Assembly: GCA_036365145.1 (NCBI GenBank)
Contig: JAEOAD010000048.1
Span: 14,799,501-14,863,500 of the forward strand
Direction: 5' to 3'
Length of the DNA: 64,000 nt
Source: Orientallactaga sibirica
Taxonomy: Eukaryota > Chordata > Mammalia > Rodentia > Dipodidae
Numbering within the stretch: position 1 is the stretch's first letter; each line of letters starts with the position of its first letter. The translations under genes and the position numbers were made by a program. This document shows positions 11,842 through 22,440 of the stretch, piece after piece. The notes beneath the pieces were generated by a model. That model ran no database searches. It saw nothing but the letters and a program-made list of their open reading frames with translations, and was not told the origin of the DNA.

Positions 11842-12083
11842 AGGGATGGAGAGATGGCTTAGCGGTTAAGGCACCTGCCTCCTAAGCCTAAGAACGCTGG
11901 TTCCAATCTCCAGGTCCCACGTTTAGCCAGATGCAAAGTGACACAAGGGCTCAATGTCACACTTGACCACAAGGGGGCGCACGCATCTGGATTGTGTTCG
12001 CAGAAGCTGAGAGGCTGCTGGTGCACCCATCTCTATCTGTCTTCCTCTCCCTCTCTCTCTCAAAAAAAAAAAAAAAAAAAAAA
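11842..12083 (+). repeat. DIP-like SINE, D2
   Basis: Single B box, CTCF-like core CCACAAGGGGGCGC at 11967-11980, A22 tail. Inserted in the tail of the preceding B1. Confidence 0.92.
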
Positions 12084-12610
12084 GATACACCAGACAATTC
12101 CAACAAAGAAAACTTCAGACATCAATACTGTGTGAGAGAGAGAGTTTAAGAGGAGCGAGCCTTGAAAGAGTGAGCACAGATGATTCAGATAAAGATGAAA
12201 CCATACTGAGAAAACGTCTAGAGGTAGGGCTGAAGATGGAGAAAGAAATGCAATGGATGATCCTGAACTGACAACAAAAGTAAGTCAGCCCAGCATGCTG
12301 AGAACTGACTACACTCACTTTCACATCGGTCATCAGTAGGACCTTTATTTCCCATGCTGATTCTGGGGAGATTACTTGCCTTCAGAACTGGTATTACCTC
12401 CCTTTTAACTTTGGCTACAACTCTTAAATTGGGATTAGTTCATGATAAATTAGAAATTCACTACAGAGAATGTTCCCTGTTACATCTACTCATTCAAGTA
12501 AAAGTGTAACTGCTTTTCAAGCTTCTGGTTTTCCTCGGGCATGGATGATTACCAGGATCATTGTAATTAGAATATTCTTCACTTGAGGCAGTTTTAATGT
12601 GAAGACTGCT

Positions 12611-12915
12611 TGCTGTGGTTTGAATACGAATGTCCTCCACAGGCTCATGCGTTTGAACACTTGGTGCCCAACTGATGGCACTATTTTGAAGAGTTGTGGA
12701 ATCTTCAGGAAGTGGAGCCTAAAGGTTTAATAGCACAGCCCTGCTTCTTATCCACTCTCTAATTCCTGGTGTCAGCCATACACTCCTGTCACCACAACTC
12801 TGTCATGCAAGACTGTTAAACTCTCAAGCCATAAGCCAAACAAAATGAGCTTCACCTCCCTCAAGTTGCTTCCTGGCAGTTATATGGTTACAGTAAAAAG
12901 AAAAATAACTAATGC
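12611..12915 (+). mobile_element. MaLR-type (MT/ORR1-like) LTR
   Basis: Opens with 'tgtggtttgaatacgaatg' and 'ggctcatgcgtttgaacac', wording typical of rodent ERVL-MaLR LTRs, and ends near 'aaaaataactaatgc'. No internal sequence, so probably a solo LTR. Subfamily not determined. Confidence 0.7.
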
Positions 12916-13020
12916 CTTCATTAAAACATGAGAACTAGTAACTAATAAACCACTGACTAAAACATGCACTATTAATTAATGCACTGACTAAAACACAAAC
13001 ACTAGTAATGAATGTCCTGA

Positions 13021-13053
<33 letters not shown>
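12916..13053 (+). repeat. Degenerate ~33-bp minisatellite, left part
   Basis: About three units of the form aaaacatgnncactagtaa followed by 'ctaatncactgact' can be read between 12920 and 13022. The array ends in an A run, where a DIP and a B1 entered. It resumes at 13471. Confidence 0.7.
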
Positions 13054-13058
<5 letters not shown>

Positions 13059-13310
13059 GCTGGAGAGATGGCTTAGGGGTTAAGGTGCCTGCCTGCTAAG
13101 CCTAAGAACTCTGGTTCCAATCTCCAGCGGTTCCAATCTCCAGGTCCCACGTTTAGCCAGATGCAAAGTGACGCAAGGGCGCAATGCCGCACTTGACCAC
13201 AAGGGGGCGCACACATCTGGATTTCGTTCACAGCATCTGAGACACTGCTGGCACGCCCATCTCTGTCCTCTGTCTTCTCTCTCTCTCTCTCTCCAAAAAA
13301 AAAAAAAAAG
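13054..13310 (+). repeat. DIP-like SINE, D2 with duplicated B box
   Basis: B-box segment repeated at 13113-13128 and 13129-13144. CTCF-like core at 13197-13210. Preceded by a long A run and followed by its own A15 tail. Confidence 0.92.
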
Positions 13311-13313
13311 ATT

Positions 13314-13471
13314 AGCCAGGCGCAGTGGTGCACGCCTTTAATCTCAGCACTCAGGAGGCAGAGGTAGGAGGATCGCCATGAGTTCGAGGCCACCTGATAC
13401 TACACAGTGAATTCCAGGTCAGCCTAGGCTAGAGTGAGACTGTACCTCGACCCCCCCCACCCCCAAAAAAA
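13314..13471 (+). repeat. B1 SINE
   Basis: Full length with an unusual C-rich start to its tail (near 13451). Confidence 0.92.
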
Positions 13472-13708
13472 GACCACTATTAACTAACACACTAAAATGT
13501 GACCAGTAGTGGCTAATAGACTGACTGAATTATGGCCACTAATAAATACTGCCCTAATCAAAATGTGAGCACTAGTAATTAATACCCTGACTACAATGTG
13601 ATCACTAGTAACCAGTACTGGTTAAAACGAGTACTAGTAATGAACGCCCTGACTGACACATGAGCACTAGTTACTAATTCACTGACTAAAGCATGAACAC
13701 TGCACTTG
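13471..13708 (+). repeat. Degenerate ~33-bp minisatellite, right part
   Basis: About eight further diverged units, recognisable by the recurring 'gagcactagtaa' and 'ctgact' words. Same repeat as 12916-13053. Confidence 0.75.
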
Positions 13709-13775
13709 ATAAAAACACTGTATGTGCAACTTTATCTTTGAACGATTCCATGAACACTTCAAAATGGAACTTCTT

Positions 13776-13915
13776 AGCTGGGAATGGTGGTGCTTGTCCA
13801 TAGTACCAGCATACAGAGGGATGAGACAAGAGTATCAATGCAAATTCAAAGCTAGTTTGGGCTACATAGCAGGTACTTGACTAGCCAGGAATAGAGTGAG
13901 ACTGTTGTAAATAAA
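13776..13915 (+). repeat. Old B1-like SINE
   Basis: Strongly substituted B1 ('gctgggaatggtggtgcttg', 'ttgggctacatagcaggta'). Confidence 0.65.
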
Positions 13916-13919
13916 GACC

Positions 13920-14932
13920 ATCACACATTGGAAAGCAAAGGGGGAAAACCACCTAACCTGCTGGCTGCTGTCATAATGCTCAGAAGTTACCCTATACACC
14001 AGCAGTCTTAACCAGCAGCGGATCCTGTCAGCTACACAACTGACCAGCTGAGCAATGTGTCTGCTGGTACAATAGTGACATGTCAGTCATGAGGTAGCCA
14101 ACTGCTCTCTGACTGGATATGAGGCCTGCTCCATGGGAGGGAATTCATGCCTGGTTCTATAAAATGAGTCAAAAGTCTTCAGGCCCTAGAGGGGAAAGCT
14201 ACAACTGTTCCTTTGCTAAATTGTCCGGTCAATGTTTATGTTTATGCCCATAGGTTATACTATTATCAATTCTGATAAAGAGAGGCTCTCTTTACAGGTG
14301 GTAGTGACTACTAGGGCAACCCAAGAGTCATCAAGGTGATGAGAAGAAGTGACAGTTCAGTGCTCAACACTACATCAGACAACTCTGCCACGCCCACCAG
14401 GGCAGGGCTCAGGGCACATGGTATGAGGTAGTGGTAGTCTTATCACCATTGGCCAGAGAAGCTTCTGTTTGGAAATGGCTGTGGATACTGGGGAGACTCA
14501 AAACTCACCAAGATGCTGAAAATAAGAGGTTGTTGAAAGCCCAGCATTAAATCAGACATCTCTATCACACCCTCCAAAGATCAAGAAACACTGCAGAACA
14601 GAGGATAAGAAAGAATGTAAGAGTCAGATGGTGGGGAGGAGTACTTTGTGACACTACCCTCTGGACATGAATGTGATCAGTACATTCATGACCGCACATG
14701 ATATCCATGCCCATGCCTCCACAAAATGCAGCCCACCACCATTGTGATACAGGTGATGAATGAGGGCAAAAGAATGAAACATCAAAGTAGAAGGAAGACT
14801 ACTTGGGAAAAGGAGAAGATTCAGTGGAATGGCAGTAGAGGAGGGGGACAACAGAGGGTAATAGATGGGAACTATGATCAAATTACAGTAAGCTCTTGTA
14901 TTACAATTCTCAATAAAAAAGGACTAGGACTC
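13920..14932 (+). mobile_element. LINE-1 3' end (3'-UTR-like), plus strand
   Basis: Shares 'ggtacaatagtgacatgtc' and 'gaggcctgctccatgggag' blocks with the copy at 6660-7965, and ends in 'ttctcaataaaaaa'. Part of the 3' block appears locally duplicated (two versions of the 'agagaagcttct' / 'gagaggctctct' region near 14280 and 14455). Confidence 0.6.
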
Positions 14933-14935
14933 TCA

Positions 14936-15080
14936 AAGAAGGCTTAGTGGTTAAGGCATTTGCCTGCAAAGCCAAAGGATCCCAGTTCCATTCTCCAGGA
15001 CCCAGGTAAGCCAGATGCACAAGGGGGCGTATGCATCTGGAATTCATTTGCAGTGGCTGGAAGCCCTGGTGTGTCCATTT

Positions 15081-15162
<82 letters not shown>

Positions 15163-15175
15163 AATATATTTTAAA
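14936..15175 (+). repeat. DIP-like SINE, D1 with long (AAAT)n tail
   Basis: The body is followed by a (TC)n run near 15081-15107 and by about 14 AAAT units to 15165. Confidence 0.93.
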
Positions 15176-15246
15176 AGGACCCAACACAAAGATGTTACTT
15201 TTAATCCATTTTATTTATTGATTGGTTTGTTTATAGATGTGGGGAA

Positions 15247-15372
15247 AGCCCCAGCACTTGGGAGGCAGAGGTAGGAGGATCAATGTGAGTTCAAGGCCAC
15301 CCTGAGACTACATAGTGAATTCTAGGTCAGGTCAGCCTGGACTAGAGTGACACTTTACCTTGAAAAAAAAAA
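15247..15372 (+). repeat. B1 SINE, 5'-truncated
   Basis: Starts at 'ccccagcacttgggagg' with an internal 5-bp repeat (ggtcaggtca), A10 tail. Confidence 0.88.
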
Positions 15373-15404
15373 GCGTGGGGGGAGAAAGAAAAAGAATAAG
15401 AAAT

Positions 15405-15541
15405 AAGCCAGGCGTGGTGGCAGACGCCTTTAATCCCAGCATTCAAGAGGCAAAGGTAGGATCACCATGAGTTTGAGGCCACTCTGTTAGCCTGGGCTAT
15501 AGTGAGAGCCTACCTTGAAAAACAAAAACAAAACAAAAAGA
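15405..15541 (+). repeat. B1 SINE
   Basis: Begins at gccaggcgtggtgg and lacks about 25 bp in the middle of the right arm. Confidence 0.9.
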
Positions 15542-15624
15542 TTAAGGAATCAACATAAAGAAGCATTGAAATCCTACAAAGAAAGGTAGTTAGCTATTAC
15601 TTTAATGAACACAAGGAAAAACGT

Positions 15625-15796
15625 ATGCCTTTCAAACATTACAGAAGTGTGCCTAAAATTACAATCTCTGTCAAGAAAACTACTAATACTGTCATTCTCA
15701 AAGTAAACTGCCTGACAGAAGTTAATCAGTGAATTAATTAAACCAATGACCATTCTAGTAGACAGCTTTATCATGTAGAAAGAATAAGATGCCAAG
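15625..15796 (+). repeat. Local duplication, copy 1
   Basis: 172 bp that recur at 15929-16106, 304 bp downstream, with only a short indel near 15760. The copy continues into a 30-bp B1 head at 15808-15838, also present in copy 2 at 16210. Confidence 0.93.
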
Positions 15797-15928
15797 TTGA
15801 AATTAATATGAGCTGAGTGTGGTGGCACATGTTTTTGAAGATGAGCCAAACAAGGAAAACTACAAAGAGTACATTAAAATCAAACACTTAAAAAAGAAAA
15901 ATGCCTCTGGACCAAACATCATTGCAAG

Positions 15929-16106
15929 ATGCCTTTCAAACATTACAGAAGTGTGCCTAAAATTACAATCTCTGTCAAGAAAACTACTAATACTGTCATT
16001 CTCAAAGTAAACTGCCTGACAGAAGTTAATCAGTGAATTAATTAAACCAATGACCATTCTAGTGTCAAGTACAGCTTTATCATGTAGAAAGAATAAGATG
16101 CCAAGT
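15929..16106 (+). repeat. Local duplication, copy 2
   Basis: Near-identical partner of 15625-15796. This copy retains about 100 bp (16107-16204) between the shared block and the B1 that copy 1 lacks, so copy 1 is probably the internally deleted one. Confidence 0.93.
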
Positions 16107-16209
16107 CAGACAAACATGGATTCAAGCTTCCCTGCTGTTTAACCTTCATGTTAACTTTCTTCACTAAGAGTATTCATGCCATGAATTATGAAGATCAAAA
16201 GATAATATA

Positions 16210-16374
16210 TGAGCTGAGTGTGGTGGCACATGTTTTTGATCTCAGCACTCAGGAGCCAGAGGTAGGAAAATCGCCAAGAGTTTAAGGACACCCTGAGAGT
16301 ACATAGTAAAATCCAAGGCAGCCTGGACTAAAGCAAGACCTTACCTTAAAAACTACCCCCCCCCAAAAAAAAAA
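16210..16374 (+). repeat. B1 SINE
   Basis: Full-length, moderately diverged, with a C8 run before the A-tail. Its first 30 bp are duplicated at 15808-15838. Confidence 0.88.
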
Positions 16375-16438
16375 CTTAGCATAGTGTCTGGACCAAGCTT
16401 ATCATTTGTAGGACATAGGATTTTTAAAGTAAAATACA

Positions 16439-16470
<32 letters not shown>

Positions 16471-16517
16471 ATAAACTTTTATGTCAAAAAATAAAGCCAT
16501 ACTAAAAAGGCAAGTAT

Positions 16518-16730
16518 TGGGCCAGAGAGATGGCTTAGCGGTTAAGGTGCGAAGCCTAAGGACCCCGGTTATGATTCTCCATGTCCCAAGTAAACCAGAA
16601 GCACATGGTGGCGTATGAGTCTGGAGTTCGTTTGCAGTAGCTAGAGGCCCTGACGCACCTATTCTCACTCTTTTTTTTTTTTCTCTCTCTCTCCCTCTCT
16701 CTGTCTCTAATAAATAAATAAAAATAAAAA
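16518..16730 (+). repeat. DIP-like SINE
   Basis: Flanked by 'aaaaaggcaagtatt' on both sides (about 16503 and 16726). A 10-bp deletion removes the part of the head between the A box and 'gaagcc'. Confidence 0.9.
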
Positions 16731-17484
16731 GGCAAGTATTAAAACCATAAAGATTGGTATGAAATTAATTTTGAGACATAGCATTTCTTATGTCCTTAAA
16801 GGAACTATTTCAAACATAAAATGACAGGATTTGAAGTCTGAATTAGGTTCATAACACCTATTTAATGTTTCTATCATTAATGTAAATCTTTGACTTGCTG
16901 TTTTAATTAAAAAATAAAGCATAGCTCAACTGTATACTCACACTGACCTAATGACATTCCAGAACATACTAAAAATAAGTCCTGAGAACCACTAAGAGGA
17001 AGGGTGAATGCAGCTGTGGAGAGGTCAGGGAAGGGCTGCCCCTCTGCCCTGCCCTGCACTGCCCCGCCCCCATCACTATCAGTTCTTACATAGTTGGGGA
17101 TCAATTTTTTTCATACCTTCTTTTTAAAACTGGAAGAAAAATAACCCAGACCAATTGTTTCACCTACTGATCGGAGACAAGAAAAGTTCAGTTAAAACTA
17201 TACTGTTATTAAAAATTAACATAAGACAAATCATTCTAATGAAATTTTGAGTACACATATGATTAGGTGAAACTCCCCTCCCGCTTTTTCATTATCTTTA
17301 TAAAAACAGTTTTAAAGTTTCAGTTTAGGCAAATCCCACACCTTTGTAATATTTCTGAAATAGCTTCTTTATTCTTGAGCCCAAAGCAACATAAATGTCA
17401 CTGCTGTATTAGCATTAAATAGAGCAAAATACTGTGCTATCTCTTTTTAAGGTTATAGACAGAAATGACACCAAGTTATTAACT

Positions 17485-17534
17485 TTTTTTTTGGGGGGGG
17501 GTTGAGGTAGGGTCTCACTATAGCCCAGGCTGAA
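17485..17534 (-). repeat. B1 3' fragment
   Basis: Only 'gaggtagggtctcactatag' and the following 'cccaggctga' survive, preceded by a T and G run. Confidence 0.7.
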
Positions 17535-18004
17535 AAGAGGCTTTTTTGTTGTTGTTAGTAACTTTATTGAAGCTTTTTAGATAATATGTGTATGTGTAAT
17601 TTAGGGTAAGAATATATTTTAAATAACAATTCACCCAAGGTTTGGGAGGAAAAACATGCTCCCTAAGCCTAAATTGAAATTATCACTTACAGAAAAAAAA
17701 AACATTTGAAAAATAAAAAAAACTATTCATATTTCATAACAATTCCCAATTTTTAAATAAACATATAATCCAAATTATACAGGAATATAAATTTCCTTGT
17801 AGGGTCTTCATAGAAGCTGGTTCTTGAGTAATAAAAATTCCTTTTTATTATTCAGTATATTGAGGACAGACTGAAATGTAACTAAAAACCCTACAATATC
17901 ATACTACTGAAGCTGGTTGGTCCCTTGATAAACTTATGTACATATAATTTTTATTTCTTATGAAAAATGTACCAAAGAGAGGTAAAGGCAAGAGGACAGA
18001 ATTT

Positions 18005-18090
18005 GGGGCTAGCTAGGGAATATAAAGTGAATTTAAGACCAACCTGGGCTACAGGGTGAGACTCATCTCAAAAAAATAAATAAATAAAAC
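18005..18090 (+). repeat. Old B1 3' fragment
   Basis: 'ccaacctgggctacagggtga' followed by an (AAAT)-rich tail. Confidence 0.5.
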
Positions 18091-18106
18091 AAAAATGTAT
18101 ACACAG
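18068..18106 (+). repeat. 39-bp direct repeat, left copy
   Basis: Identical to 18402-18440. Both copies are followed directly by a B1 head. The right one leads into a full B1, and the left one is cut after about 24 bp by a minus-strand DIP. Confidence 0.9.
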
Positions 18107-18130
18107 CTGGGTGTGGTGGTGCATGCTTTA

Positions 18131-18400
18131 TTTAAAATTTTTAAACTTATTTATTTTTGGAGAGAGACACAGAGAGAGACAGACAGAGAGGGAGTGGGAG
18201 ACAGATAAAGATGGGCGCGCCAGCAGTCTCTCAGCTGCTGTGAACGAAATCCAGATGCGTGTGACCCCTTGTGGTCAAGTGCGGCATTGCGCCCTTGGCA
18301 TTGCACTTTGCATCTGGCTAAACGTGGGACCTGGAGATTGGAACCGGGTTCTTAGGCTTGGCAGGCAGGTGCCTTAACGGCTAAGCCATCTCTCCAGCCC
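18131..18400 (-). repeat. DIP-like SINE, D2
   Basis: Reversed copy with a single B box. Its CTCF-like core (18261-18274) carries a substitution in the GGC block. It lies between the two 39-bp direct repeats. Confidence 0.9.
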
Positions 18401-18440
18401 ATCAAAAAAATAAATAAATAAAACAAAAATGTATACACAG

Positions 18441-18600
18441 CCAGGCGTGGTGGTACACGCTTTTAATCCCAGCACTTGGGAGGCAGAGGTAGGAGGATCA
18501 CCATGAGTTTGAGGCTACCCTGAGAATAGAGTGAATTCCAGGTCAGCCTGGGCTAGAGCGAGACCTTACCTCAAAAAAAAAAAAAAAAAAAAAAAAAAAA
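18441..18600 (+). repeat. B1 SINE
   Basis: Full length with a 28-nt A tail. Confidence 0.93.
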
Positions 18601-18726
18601 CAAGTATAGACAACAAACACAGTGAGCTTTCTATTGTTCAAATTTAAAATAAATAGAACTTTCTAGAATAAATGTTATAGTTCAATTTTTCAGAATTGTA
18701 CCCTAAGAACTAAGCATATTAAAAAT

Positions 18727-18810
18727 AATAACTATAGCTCAATGATGGAACACGTACTTTGCATATATGAGGCCCTGGGTTCCATCTCTAGCACTGGGGT
18801 AAAAAAAATT
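18727..18810 (+). repeat. ID-like SINE (tRNA-Ala/BC1-type)
   Basis: 'tatagctcaatgatggaaca' and 'gaggccctgggttccatctc' followed by 'agcactgggg' and an A run match the ID head with its B box. Confidence 0.75.
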
Positions 18811-18906
18811 AGCAAATTGTAAAAGAACAGAAAAATATACTTCCCAAAGAAGAGAAAGTCAGTAAGCCAAACTAGGTGACTATACTTTGATTTTAAAATG
18901 TTTAAC

Positions 18907-19000
18907 AAAAGAAGAGGAGGAGGAGGAAGAGGGAGAGGAGGAGGAAGAGGAAGGAAGAGGAGGAGGAAGGAAGAAGGAGGAGGAGGAGGAGGAAGAGAAG
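18907..19000 (+). repeat. 94-nt uninterrupted purine tract (GGA/GAA)n
   Basis: All A and G on the plus strand, hence a (UCC/UUC)n pyrimidine tract in PAN3 pre-mRNA at about +136 to +229 of intron 5, downstream of the exon 5 donor. Confidence 0.95.
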
Positions 19001-19135
19001 TAAAGAAGAATGAAGAAGACCCACTGAAGTTTACCACTTAGGCCATAACCTTCTCAACATTCACAATCTCCCTCAGACACAGAAAGAAGCCAAGATATTC
19101 ACTTTCAAAAAATGTCTAATAAAAATTATTTTTAC

Positions 19136-19297
19136 CTGTAAATTGTTTTCTGTGACTCTGTTCCACCAAACCATATTGATGGGTACTCCTGATTTACACC
19201 TGTCAGCAAGGCAGCCAATAGGGTTCTTTGCTTTTCGTGCCTTTGATCCCATCGGAACTAGCCTCTCCTCCAGCATCCCCAGGCGATACTTCCTTGG
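19136..19297 (-). CDS. PAN3: PAN3 exon 5
   Basis: 162 bp, phase 0 at both ends, encoding 54 residues (about 257-310 of this protein) that start PRKYRLGMLEERLVPMG and end VTENNLQ. The acceptor follows a strong pyrimidine tract (ttctttttcccag). The donor is CAG|GTAAAA. The segment matches the conserved part of mammalian PAN3 between the N-terminal zinc finger region and the PABP-binding motif. Being symmetric, it can be skipped without a frame change. I recall PAN3 isoforms that differ in this region, but that should be checked. The rest of the gene lies beyond the left edge of the window. Confidence 0.96.
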
Positions 19298-20133
19298 CTG
19301 GGAAAAAGAAGGAAAGAAACCAGGCCACTCCTAACATCCATCCCCCACGCTACTCTAAACTCATGTAACTAGCATACAAGAGGTGTCAGGAATGGTGAGA
19401 TAGAAACAAGTAAATCCCTAAAGTCCTTATCACCACCCATGCCCCCCAAACCCACCCTAGCCCTCTAAAATACCCCACCACAGTTCTACATAGTCTGAGC
19501 AATATTATAATATATCAACACGTTTTAGATAAATACATTATATTCTCATTTTATGACTTTAATGAAAATAAATTAACTTAGTTACTTAGTTCATGCCTTG
19601 TAAAATTTTCTCCAATGAAACTTACCTATTCTCACTGTAATATGAAGAAATGGCTTCCAGGGCAGAAAATACAGATTAAAAATCTGCCCAAACTATCTTT
19701 TTCAGCACCTTATCTTGCTGTCTCATTTCCTATTGAGAACCGCTCAAGGTGAAGGGAAGAGGTGACTGCTAAGGAATGACTTCTTAGATATTATTTCAAT
19801 TCTATGTATAATAGGCCAGAGTACAAGAACATCTTAAGTGGGGTATTAAACTTAAGGTGCTCAGAGAATAAAATAACTGCAGACTAAATAAAACAACAGA
19901 ACAATAACATAAATCTTATCTTTTAAATTTGGTAATTTTAACAGGCTAGCAGTGAATAAAATGGCCCACCCAAAGTCATAAAATTATTTGTCAACATGAT
20001 AATAATGCTAGCAAACCATCTTTACAGTATTTAGCAGGGCTTTATATGTGGAAATTACTTGATGACAGTTTCTACCATCTTCCCTTAATTGTAGCAAATA
20101 TGAAATAAGTTCCACCTTAAGAGGTATTTGTGC

Positions 20134-20420
20134 CGGGTGTGGTTCCTTTTTCTTTGGGGGGGGGGTGAGGTAGGGTCTCACTCTGGTCCAGGCTGACCTG
20201 GAATAATTCACTCTATAGTCTCAGGGTGGCCTCAAACTCATGGCGATCCTCCTACCTCTGCCTCCCCAGTGCTGGGATTAAAGGTGTGTGCCACCATGCC
20301 CAGCTTTGGTTCCTTGAATCCCAGCAGAAGTAGGAGAATCTCAGAGAGTTCAAGGCTACCCGGGACTACAGAGTGAGTGCCAGGTCTGCCTGGGCTAGAG
20401 TGAAACCCTATCAAGAAAAA
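20134..20420 (+). repeat. B1 SINE interrupted by a second B1
   Basis: The plus-strand head (gccgggtgtgg) at 20133 and the body from about 20313 to 20410 belong to one element. Between them lies a reversed B1 (20150-20305), flanked by 'ggttcctt' at 20141-20148 and 20308-20315. Confidence 0.8.
20150..20305 (-). repeat. B1 SINE nested in B1
   Basis: Reversed full-length B1 with a G-run at its reversed tail, inserted near the head of a plus-strand B1. Confidence 0.88.
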
Positions 20421-20490
20421 CATACACATATATACACATACACACACATACATAATACATACATACATATATACATACATACACATTTAC
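20411..20490 (+). repeat. (TACA)/(CA) compound microsatellite
   Basis: Imperfect mixed tetranucleotide and dinucleotide repeat at the tail of the preceding B1. Confidence 0.9.
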
Positions 20491-20698
20491 CTACATACAT
20501 GCATATGTGTATATTCACAGAATAAACTGATAAATGCTTGAAAAGGTATCTACTTTAAAACCTTAAATAATATCTGTATATACTCATTATTCTGATGAGG
20601 TTTAATATGACTGCTGAAACAGTTAAAATTAAGTTTCTGCAAAAAGAGTGCCATGTATCAAGACAAGATTTTTTTAATCTGTATCAAGTAAGCCCATT

Positions 20699-20815
20699 TT
20701 TATGGGCATGATGGTGCATACCTGTAATCCCAACGCTCAGGAGGCTATTGCTGAGTTTGAAGCCAGCTTGGACTACAAAGCAAGACCCTACCTCAAAAGA
20801 AAATGGACAAAGTAG
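20699..20815 (+). repeat. Old B1-like SINE
   Basis: 'gcatgatggtgcatacctg' head and 'gactacaaagcaagacccta' 3' part, heavily substituted. Confidence 0.65.
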
Positions 20816-20962
20816 AAAGTGAGAGCCAATGTAAGAAAACATTAGGTTTTTAAATTTCAAAAACCTTTTAAGTAATGTCCATGACTCTATGAAAAATAGA
20901 CTCTCCTCTCCACTGGAGACCTCAACTTGTACTTGGAAAAAAGAAAAAACTAGATTACTTAT

Positions 20963-21445
20963 TGTGGTAGCTTGAATATAAAATGTCCTCCATGGCTTCA
21001 TGTGTGATTAAGCTTCGTACTCAATACCTAGGGGGTGGAGCTGGCTGCAGGGGGTGTGTTACTGGCTGTGGGCCTTGAGATTTATTAGTCCAGCCCACTG
21101 GGAGTTCAAAGCTAGCTCTCTCTTGCTGCTTCCTCCCAGCTACTATATAAATCCCAGCTTATGCTCTGCCATGTTTTCCCTGCCATGAAAAAACTTTACC
21201 TCAAGGCTCTAAGCTGAAATAAACTCCTCCTATCAGTTGCTTTTGTAAGCATGTGCCTTCAACCACTGAGCCTTACTTCAAGGCTGTTAACTGAAATAAA
21301 CTGTTTCGTCCTATCAGCTACTTTTGTAAACATGTGCCTTCAACCACGGAGCCGTTTTCCCAGACCTGCATCAGCTGCTTTTGGCCAAGTATTTTGTCCC
21401 GGCAACAGGAAGGTAACTGTGATGCCTACCTAACCAAGAACCGTA
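20963..21445 (+). mobile_element. MaLR-type LTR with internal tandem duplication
   Basis: Starts TGTGGTAGCTTGAATATAAA and ends near 'ggcaacaggaaggtaactg'. A segment of about 80 bp containing an AATAAA polyadenylation signal is present twice (21196-21272 and 21273-21353). The LTR is therefore about 480 bp, longer than its relatives here. Confidence 0.68.
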
Positions 21446-21667
21446 ACAGTAGTTATTTGTGAGACTAGAATCGCTCTACCTTTATGCAATCTTGGATCAA
21501 TCCAGTTACTTTATATGTCTAGATCAGATCAAATAGCTTGTGGAGATGAGACTATGTATGCTTCATGTTTCATGCTATAAAAACAAATTTTACATGAAAC
21601 AATTTTGAAACAAGTTATTTCTGCCAACATGACTCCTTGAAAAGCCTGTAAGATAAAATATACATTT

Positions 21668-21876
21668 TGGAGCTGGAGAGATGGCTTAGCAGTTAGGGCG
21701 CTTGCCTGCAAAGCCAAAGGACCCAGGTTTGATTCCCTAGGACCCATGTAAGCCAGATGCACAAGGGGGCGTACGAATCTGGAGTTTGTTTGCAGTGGCT
21801 GGAGGCCCTGGTGTGCCCACTCTCTCTCTCTCTCTCCCTGCCTATTTCTGTATCTCTCTCTCAAATAAAAATAAAA
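21668..21876 (+). repeat. DIP-like SINE, D1
   Basis: Full length with an intact 'gcacaagggggcg' segment and (AAAT) tail. Confidence 0.93.
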
Positions 21877-21881
21877 TACTT

Positions 21882-21980
21882 GCCTGGACCAGAGTGAAAC
21901 CCTACCTCAAAACACCAAAAATTAAATTAAATTAAATTAATAAAATAAAATAAATAAAATAATAAAATAAAATACTTAAA
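21882..21980 (+). repeat. B1 3' fragment with (AAATT)/(AAAAT) tail
   Basis: 'gcctggaccagagtgaaacc' is followed by an expanded AT-rich pentanucleotide tail. Confidence 0.75.
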
Positions 21981-22440
21981 AAATATGTTTTGTGTCCAAG
22001 TAGATAAGGTTTTTTTTATAGATAAAGCTTTGACATATTCCTGAATACGAAAGAATTACTGCCTTAAATGGCCTATAGCAATTCAGTCTTCACAAATTCA
22101 CTCCTTTTTGACTCAGTTATCAGTCAACACGGCTTCTTTATATGAAGCCATATAGGAAAAAAAAAAAATCTAGTTGATATATCACTCTCCCTCCCCAATA
22201 GCCCTCATTTTATAATTATGCTTCTTAATTTTCCTAAGAGGAATTCATTACTCTTCTCCTTCTACCCCATACCTCAAGCCTGCAACTAGCAGAAATCTCC
22301 AAATATGTATTATTATAAACATAAGCTTTTATCAATAAGTAGGTAGAGATTAAACTCTAATCCAAAGGTAAAACTCCGTGCATGATACTAAGTGAAAAGA
22401 TCTTAAAAAAAAAAAAAATCTAACGTACCAATACCATTTA

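Larger units (their letters stand above)
1..19135 (-). other. PAN3: PAN3 intron 5 (partial, 3' end outside window)
   Basis: This stretch lies downstream of the exon 5 donor. I looked for the next PAN3 exon, which in mammals encodes the PABP-binding PAM2-like segment, and for later exons on the minus strand, and found none. The intron therefore continues past position 1. It contains the repeats listed separately. Segments where I recognise nothing are about 1-560, 3725-4320, 5005-5715, 7970-8235, 8465-8835, 9435-10515, 12090-12610, 16745-17480, 17540-18000 and 18605-18725. Confidence 0.85.

Noticed and set aside
15574..16057. Two similar open frames of 91 and 65 codons
   Set aside because: They are the two copies of the local duplication, not a gene family. 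Neither resembles a protein I know.
17040..17080. Possible regulatory 'ccctgcc' repeat cluster
   Set aside because: A short GC-rich simple stretch in intron 5 with no supporting motif or neighbouring feature.
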